Source: Phoronis australis | Taxonomy: Eukaryota; Phoronida; Phoronidae | Direction: 5' to 3' | DNA length: 64,000 bases | NCBI GenBank assembly: GCA_002633005.1 | Contig: NMRA01001020.1 | Location: 1-64,000, forward strand | In this document: piece after piece, positions 58,287 to 64,000 of the stretch | Layout of the letters: every line of letters begins with the position of its first letter | How positions within the stretch are numbered: position 1 is the stretch's first letter | Translations under genes and position numbers: made by a program | The notes under the pieces: model-generated | What the model was told of the DNA's origin: nothing | The model's input: only the letters and a program-made list of their open reading frames with translations | The model's database searches: none

Positions 58287-58823
58287 ATGGCCCACGCTTA
58301 TGGTCTACCTCCTCCCTCCCCCTAAGATTTGCACTCCAACAATGTGGCAGAAGGATGGAGGAAATTCCGGAATGCTTGGGCAAATTACTCGCTGGCATCG
58401 GAACAAAACAAGAAGCCGGAAAATGTCCAGGTAGCAACACTCCTTACTGTAATTGGAGAAGAAGCAAGAGAATTTTTCTACACCTTCGACATGATTGATG
58501 CCGAAAGAGAACAGATTGGTGCTGTAATGGACAGGTTTGCGACGTGTAGCGAACCAAAAAAGAACACCCCATTTGAGAGATGCTGCTTTAATAAGCGTGT
58601 ACAGGAACCAGGCGAATCGTATGACCAGTACAAGGCGGCTTTGCAAAAATTGGCCGAGAGGTGCGAGTTTGCTGACATCACGCCAGACGACATACTCAGA
58701 GATCGTTTGGTATTCGGCATTAGAGATCCCAAGGTACGTGAACGCCTACTCAGAGAAGCTTCACTGACGTTGAAAAAAACGATGAGATTTGCAGGGCAGC
58801 CGAATCAACATCAGAACAGATGA
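58287..58823 (+). pseudogene. Gypsy 1 gag, broken
   Basis: Likely start ATG 58287 (MAHAYGLPPPSP), an in-frame TAA at 58323-58325, then a capsid-type helical region (NNVAEGWRKFRNAWANYSLA ... DMIDAEREQIGAVMDRF ... RCEFADITPDDILRDRLVFG). Near 58775-58785 (a run of As) the frame must shift to continue into the nucleocapsid (from about 58820 in the next frame). The role in intact relatives is capsid assembly. Nonfunctional as sequenced. Confidence 0.8.
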
Positions 58824-61395
58824 AGTTGGTTGGAGAGGCTACAACGGGAGTCCATGCAGTCAACACTAGAAAGAAGCACCAGCCAACCCAAAGGAACAAA
58901 AAACAGACACAGACAAGCAAACAGCATGAGTGTCAAAGCTGTGGACTCAAGCATGGTGAAAAATGTCCTGCGAAAGGAAAGCAATGCAATAAATGCAGAA
59001 AATATAACCATTTTGCGGTTAAAGGCTGGAGTGACGCATCTACAAAGAAGGCCAATGCATTGTATGAAGAGGACCACCCCCAAACATACGCAATCTCCAA
59101 TATGGGAGAGCTTTCGCCTCGACAGATAATAACACTTTGTCTTGAAAACGGAAATTTTGTGCAGTTTCAGATTGACAGTGGAGCTGAAACATCGGTTATC
59201 CCGGTCCACATCTACAAAGAAGCTGCGGGTGACCATACACTGGGCAAACTGGAGTCAGTGGCATCGTGCATAGAGGCCTATGGAGGAAGCAAACTTCCGA
59301 CAATGGGTCGAGTGACTCTCGGTGTTTCGAGATTTGATAGAAGATGCAACATCAGATGTCTAGTGGTTGACAACCCAAATGGAAGACCCCTGCTAGGGGA
59401 GAAGGCGTGCGTTGGTTTGAAAGTACTCAAATACACAGACAACGATGATATGAGACGACCCTACCCTAAGGATGCCAAGATATTCAAGATTACCATGGCG
59501 ACGGCATCAAACCCAGTTTCAAAGGAAGATTTTGTAAAAGCATTCCCAGATGTATTCAGTGACAAGGTGGGAAAGCTTGAAGGGGAGCACCAGATCAGAC
59601 TGGATGACAGTGTGCCAGCTGTACAACATGCACCACGCAGGGTACCAGTGCCCCTCAGGGAACCCTTGAAAGCGAAGCTGGAAGTTCTTGTCAAGGATGG
59701 GATCATTGCCCCGATTGAAGAGCCCACGGAGTGGATCAACTCTATGGTTGTTGTCCGTAAAAAAGACAGTGACCTGCGCATATGTTTGGACCCCAAACAC
59801 CTGAATGAGGCCATTCTTCGAGAGCACTACGAGATGCCGACAGTGGAAGACATCGCTACCAGATTGCACAACGCAAAAGTATTTTCCGTGTTGGACGTGA
59901 CCAAAGGTTTTTGGCATGTACCTTTAAGTGAAGAATCATCCCGGTTGACAACCTTTCACACACCCTTTGGGAGATATAGATGGCTTCGTCTCCCTTTTGG
60001 AATAAAGTCGGCACCTGAAGTATTTCAGAGGAAAACACACGAGCTTATACAAGGTTTACGTGGCGTTGAGGTTCAGGCGGATGACTTCTTGGTAGTCGGT
60101 TTTGGGGACACTACAGAAGAAGCTGTACGTGATCACGACAACAATCTCTCTACATTTTTACAACGGTGCAAGGACAAGCATGTAGTACTGAACCGTAAGA
60201 AATTCAAGTTTAGGCAATCCTCTGTGGAATTCATCGGTCACATCGCCTCAGACAAAGGTATTCAGGCCGACCCAAGTAAAATCCAAGCTGTTTTGGACAT
60301 GCCGTCTCCAGAAGACGTCAAGGGTGTCCAGAGACTCTTAGGCATGGCACAATACTTGGGTAAGTTTTTGCCCAACCTCTCCAGTATTGTGGAACCTTTG
60401 AGAGCACTTACAAGAAAGGAAGTTCCTTGGTCCTGGGATGTGCAACAAGTGCAGGCATTCGACAAACTCAAGCAGGCCATCGCAAGTACTCCCGTTTTGC
60501 GATACTACAACCTGGATGAAGAGCTGACGATACAGTGCGATGCATCCCAGTCCGGACTTGGCGCAGCGTTGTTACAGAATGGACAACCCGTGGCCTACGC
60601 ATCTCGAGCACTTACTTCAGCAGAGCAAAACTATGCTCAAATCGAGAAAGAGCCATTGTCTTTGCCTGTGAGCGGTTCAACACATACATCTATGGTAGGG
60701 ATCAGGTGACTGTCAACACAGATCACAAACCCTTGGAAATGATTGCGAAGAAGCCCTTTTATCAGTCACCGAAAAGGCTACAGCGCATGTTTCTAAGACT
60801 ACAGAAATATGCATTAACCATTACGTACGTTAAAGGAGAGAGCCTTTTCTTAGCGGATACTCTAAGTAGAGCATATCTGAAAGATACCTGTGAGGTGAAA
60901 GAGGTAGTGACAGTCAACCATGTAGAAGAATCGGATGCTTTGACAACTGACCTTTGGAGACAATTGGCAGCAGAGTCAGCCGAAGACCCAGCTCTTTCGG
61001 AGCTGAACAAGATGGTTCATGCTGGCTGGCCAGGCACACGCAGCGCAGTTTCGCAGGTTCTACGTCACTACTTTGGTATGCGCGACCAACTGGTGTGCGA
61101 AGGACCCTTGGTGTTTAGAGGATGCCAGGTGATCATTCCCAGGAGTATGAGGAGGCAAATGTTGTCGCAACTGCACTCAACTCACATTGGAATAGAGGGG
61201 TCTATTCGACGGGCTAGAGAGTCCATGTACTGGCCGGGCATGGCAGGTGACATCAGAGAATTCATCACACAATGCGACACATGTCTGTCATATCGGTCGA
61301 ATCAACCAAGGGAGACTCTGATGACACATTCAGTGATAACATTACCATGGGCGAAAATTGCGGCTGACCTGTGTGAGTTCAATGGGAGAACTTAA
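58820..61395 (+). pseudogene. Gypsy 1 nucleocapsid-pol, broken
   Basis: Order: zinc knuckles CQSCGLKHGEKC and CNKCRKYNHFAVKG (the last Cys of the second is Gly), protease FQIDSGAETSVIP (DSG at 59174-59182), reverse transcriptase with LRICLDPKHLNEAI, VFSVLDVTKGFWHVPL, RLPFGIKSAPEVFQR and catalytic QADDFLV (ADD at 60077-60085), RNase H starting IQCDASQSGLGAALLQ. A small deletion near 60650 shifts the frame; RNase H continues (VNTDHKPLEMI, ADTLSRAY), then integrase zinc domain (H-x3-H at about 61180, CDTC at 61275) and the core's first Asp (AADLCEF). TAA at 61393-61395 interrupts before VDFYSNYIEVANL, and homology stops at the deletion at 61480. About 860 codons in total. Confidence 0.9.
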
Positions 61396-61649
61396 CTTGT
61401 GTTGGTGGATTTCTACAGCAATTATATAGAAGTCGCCAATTTATCTTCAACGACATCCAGAGCTGTCATCAAAGAGATGATGATATAATAAAGTGATGTT
61501 TATTAGTTAAAATCTACGAGTTAACAGTAATTCGTTACAGGCATGAAATTGTCAACAATCAGTAATTACTAATACAGACAAAAACGATGCCACTGAGATT
61601 TTTCAACTCATCGATAGACCGTTGCCAATGCCGGAATTAGGGCCCCAGG

Positions 61650-62232
61650 TGGAGTCCAGTCAATCGAACGATACAACAGAACGCAAAGGTTTTTGAACAG
61701 TGAAAAGCACGAAAAACGATTCTGGACATCAAAAATGTAAACAGCAAAAGTGGTCTTGGAAGAAAAAGTGAAATAACTTTTTGAAATTTTCCCGTTCCGC
61801 GAGTTTGATGACGTCACAGCACACTCGGTCCGGCCGTTGACTGACCGGACCAAGTAAACCTGCAAGTAAAACTAAAGTGTATTGAGCCGTAAAAGTTGGT
61901 TGATAACTTTCTAGAGACATGTAGAAGATTTGAAGGTTTTGTTGGCGATGCTGGGTACATGTGAAATGAAATTAATTACTTTTCATTGACTTAAAGTATG
62001 TCGTCCGTATGTCAACCTGCGAGTTCGATGACGTCACAGAGCACTCGTCCGGCCTGGTACGAGACCGGACCACTAAGTAAACCTCCAAGGAATACTAAAG
62101 TGTATTGAGTCGTCGTGGAAAATGGTTGATAACTTTCCAAAGACACGTAGAAGGGACAATGGCTTTGTTGCGTCTGCTGGCTATATATCAAACGAAATAA
62201 ATAACTTTTCATTGGCGTTAAGTATGTTGTAT
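61650..62232 (+). repeat. Flanking repeat units, right copies (two)
   Basis: 61650-61992 is a full copy of the unit at 57470-57840. 61998-62232 is a second partial copy beginning 'gcgagttcgatgacgtcac'. Shared landmarks are 'gatgacgtcacag', 'taaacct.caag', 'ggttgataactttc' and 'acttttcattg'. Together with the left copy they suggest a short tandem array. Confidence 0.8.
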
Positions 62233-62378
62233 CCAACAGTGGCCGGCGATATCAGCGACTGTTTTAAAACTCTGCTTACGGATACAAACAAGGATTAAAA
62301 TTGTCATAACACGTATATTTGTGAAGGGTGATATATGTCCATGACATCGCATGAGCAGTTGCAAACGGACATTGGGTA

Positions 62379-62527
62379 GTATGACAATCCACTGCTTATT
62401 ATGCTTATATTCACGACTTTAGGTCACCGGTGTATAGTATGACAATCCACTGCTTATTATGCTTATATTCACGACTTTAGGTCACCGGTGTATAGTATGA
62501 CAATCAACTGCTTATTATGCTTATACC
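62379..62527. repeat. Tandem repeat, 58 bp unit, about 2.5 copies
   Basis: 'gtatgacaatccactgctta' starts at 62379, 62437 and 62495. The first two units are nearly identical; the third diverges after 'atgcttata'. Confidence 0.95.
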
Positions 62528-62739
62528 TATAGTTCTGCTCGTCACCTCGTCGTGAAACTTATAATCAACATGTAGAGGTAGCGAGCGGAGCAGGCGCATG
62601 CAAAATCTAGCCCGGGAATCAATCAACCATAGACATCTTAATACAATGTGATGTCTATGCAATCAACACTCACCTTGCAGGTTGCAGCCGCTTGAGTGAA
62701 AAACAATCTAATGAACGTCATTTGTTTGCCTAATGTAAC

Positions 62740-62823
62740 CACAGGCGCTTGGGTTTATCGCAAATGACGTCACTCAATAATATTATTGAGTGACGTCATT
62801 TGCGATAAACCCAAGCGCCTGTG
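62740..62823. mobile_element. 84 bp perfect palindrome with 8 bp TSD (minimal hAT-like MITE)
   Basis: Two 42 bp arms without spacer, outer ends CACAGGCGCTTGGG, centre AATAATATTATT. Direct repeats AATGTAAC flank it (62732-62739 and 62824-62831). The arm sequence resembles the terminal repeats of the 1079 bp insertion at 9345-10423 (CAAGTGCTTGAGTTTAT; TGACGTCACTCAATAA). Non-coding; it would extrude as a cruciform. Confidence 0.85.
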
Positions 62824-62831
62824 AATGTAAC

Positions 62832-63547
62832 AAAAAAGTCTGTCGCACTCGTGACATGAGCACGCGCCCTGTCCTATAATTTTGCGACATCTTTCGGAAG
62901 ATGATGACTCAACTTCGCAGCAGCACGATTTGTTCTGAAATTCGATTCGCTGATATTAAAATACTAAAAACTTATGACGACTCATTTGAAATGAAACTAG
63001 TTCCGATAATTTGTTGTGCCTTGTACGCAACGTCGTAGAAGAGAAGAAGAGCTGACTGAACGGTTAAAAAATTAAGGAACTGGTCAATGTAAGCCGACCT
63101 AAAAGAACGCTTCTCAATTTTAGCAGCACAATTACGAGAGAATGACAATTTTTCCCGGTGGTCGAGCGCCGATAAATAATTTAGTTTACTCAAGGAAGAG
63201 TGTCGTTAATAACACTAATTCGGTGAAGATTTTATATGTTCAGTGTTTTACCCATGCACATCGGCGCCAAGCTGTATATTTAGCATACTGCTTTGCCGCA
63301 CAAAGGCTAGTTATGATGCTTCACCCGAGAACCAGAACGACCATTTTTTTCTTGACTAAAACGTCAAATTGGAGAAAACGATTTTCATTTTGTTCTAAAA
63401 CTTACGCAGTGGATAAAGTTACAATTATTTAGCTCAAAAGCGTGCAACGTGGTTGGTTTGTGGTTAAAACTCAAAAGCGTCGCGTGTTACAAAGCGAAGT
63501 GTACTGTAACGCACAAATATTTCGTTGGAGTAATCGGCACGAGATCT
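62832..63547. other. No gene recognised
   Basis: Frame 63142-63432 plus (96 codons from ATG) shows no domain. Confidence 0.4.
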
Positions 63548-63724
63548 GCCTCCCGTTCAGTAACGCTAGGACCTCGCTAAAAAGCAAGACTTCGTGAGAT
63601 TACATGAGATATGGCCGTGTATTTTTCATAAGAGCACGCGACTTTGACTAGGTTTTAGGTAGGTCCTAGCGTAGGTCCTAGTGTAGGTCCTACCGTAGGT
63701 CCTAGCGTCTACTGAAAGCACGCC
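63548..63724 (+). mobile_element. GGTCCTAGCG-family MITE, copy 3
   Basis: Same ends and body as 5241-5392 (GCCTCCCGTTCAGTAACGC; 'aagcaagacttcgtgagatta'; right end 'tctactgaaagcacgcc'). It carries four tandem GTAGGTCCTAGC/GTAGGTCCTACC modules at the right end against two in the other copies. Confidence 0.9.
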
Positions 63725-64000
63725 TGCATATGCATAAGTATATAGCTCCATTGTATGATCTGTGTAGGCCTACCGGTAACAAATCTTAACTTGTTTGTCA
63801 CTGCGGTTTCAATCCCCGGCGGTCATGTTCAGTCCTCGGGTCATGTTTTCTGGTGGGGCGGTCATGTTTTAAGGTGCGTCAGTCCCATTTTCTGGTGCGA
63901 TGGTCCCATTTGATCCCCGGAGTTCCTGTTTTGGGGGAGTCGGTCGACCGGCGGTCGTGTTGTTTCTCACCCGTGAACCAATGCCCACCGAATCTATGAC
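63725..64000. repeat. Degenerate ~30 bp tandem repeats
   Basis: 'ggtcatgttcagtcctcggg', 'ggtcatgttttctggtgggg', 'ggtcatgttttaaggtgcgt', 'ggtcccattttctggtgcga' and 'ggtcccatttgatccccgg' follow one another between about 63822 and 63920. No gene recognised. Confidence 0.5.

Larger units (their letters stand above)
57916..61539 (+). mobile_element. Ty3/gypsy retrotransposon 1 with TSD GGCAT
   Basis: The 5' LTR is 57916-58091 (176 bp, TGTGACG...GTTACA, AATAAA at 58039-58044). The primer-binding site TGGTGGCAGCG starts at 58092. GGCAT repeats flank the element (57911-57915 and 61540-61544). The 3' LTR is reduced to its last 60 bp (61480-61539), identical to 58032-58091. It is fused to integrase at an ATGAT microhomology, so the end of integrase, the polypurine tract and about 116 bp of LTR are deleted. 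The residual LTR identity suggests recent insertion. Confidence 0.92.

Noticed and set aside
58811-59236. Minus-strand frame of 141 codons, and similar ones at 59461-59917
   Set aside because: Shadows of the gypsy gag-pol reading frame.

Overview
This is a window from an animal nuclear genome, most likely a marine invertebrate (invertebrate deuterostome or lophotrochozoan; I cannot place it more closely). The evidence is GT-AG introns, a fucolectin-like domain split over phase-1 exons, no compact operon-like coding, and a dense, diverse load of transposons (THAP elements, ISL2EU, Ty3/gypsy, LINE, MITEs, tRNA-derived repeats). There are assembly Ns at 11940, 34773 and 23063-24052. Almost all open frames of 60-150 codons are chance frames or broken transposon pieces. 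The only credible host-type coding sequence is the fucolectin-like exons, plus a few unproven exon candidates around 24.2 kb and 28.6 kb.

Layout. 1-7.9 kb: non-coding with MITEs, a foldback element and a ~302 bp tandem array built of two ~150 bp half-units. 7.9-19.4 kb: two diverged direct copies (A 7.9-12.4 kb, B 14.2-19.4 kb) of a ~4-5 kb segment, separated by a decayed LINE. Each copy is interrupted by different insertions, so each serves as the empty site for the other and exposes target-site duplications. 19.4-22 kb: a decayed THAP/ISL2EU transposase. 22.9-24 kb: gap. 24-31 kb: AT-rich sequence with weak exon candidates. 31.9-32.9 kb: a THAP element whose long terminal inverted repeats include the start of its own THAP gene. 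33.1-33.4 kb: tandem hairpins, one with an inverted loop.

35.0-43.5 kb and 46.5-51.0 kb: a direct segmental duplication. Each unit carries a two-exon fucolectin-like domain on the minus strand. The first unit is interrupted by an exactly 3000 bp THAP element with a 7 bp target duplication; the second unit is its empty site. This element also carries a PHD-like zinc-finger frame followed directly by two stem-loops that match the histone mRNA 3'-end hairpin. I consider this the most unusual feature of the window.

51.1-57 kb: a TIR element, a minus-strand Ty3/gypsy wreck butted against another THAP module, a tRNA-like repeat and a hAT/ZMYM-like fragment. 57.9-61.5 kb: a Ty3/gypsy element with 176 bp 5' LTR, TSD GGCAT, gag-pol with several breaks and a microhomology deletion of the 3' end. 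62-64 kb: short tandem repeats, a perfect 84 bp palindrome with 8 bp target duplication (apparently a minimal relative of the hAT-like insertion at 9.3-10.4 kb) and a third copy of the GGTCCTAGCG MITE.
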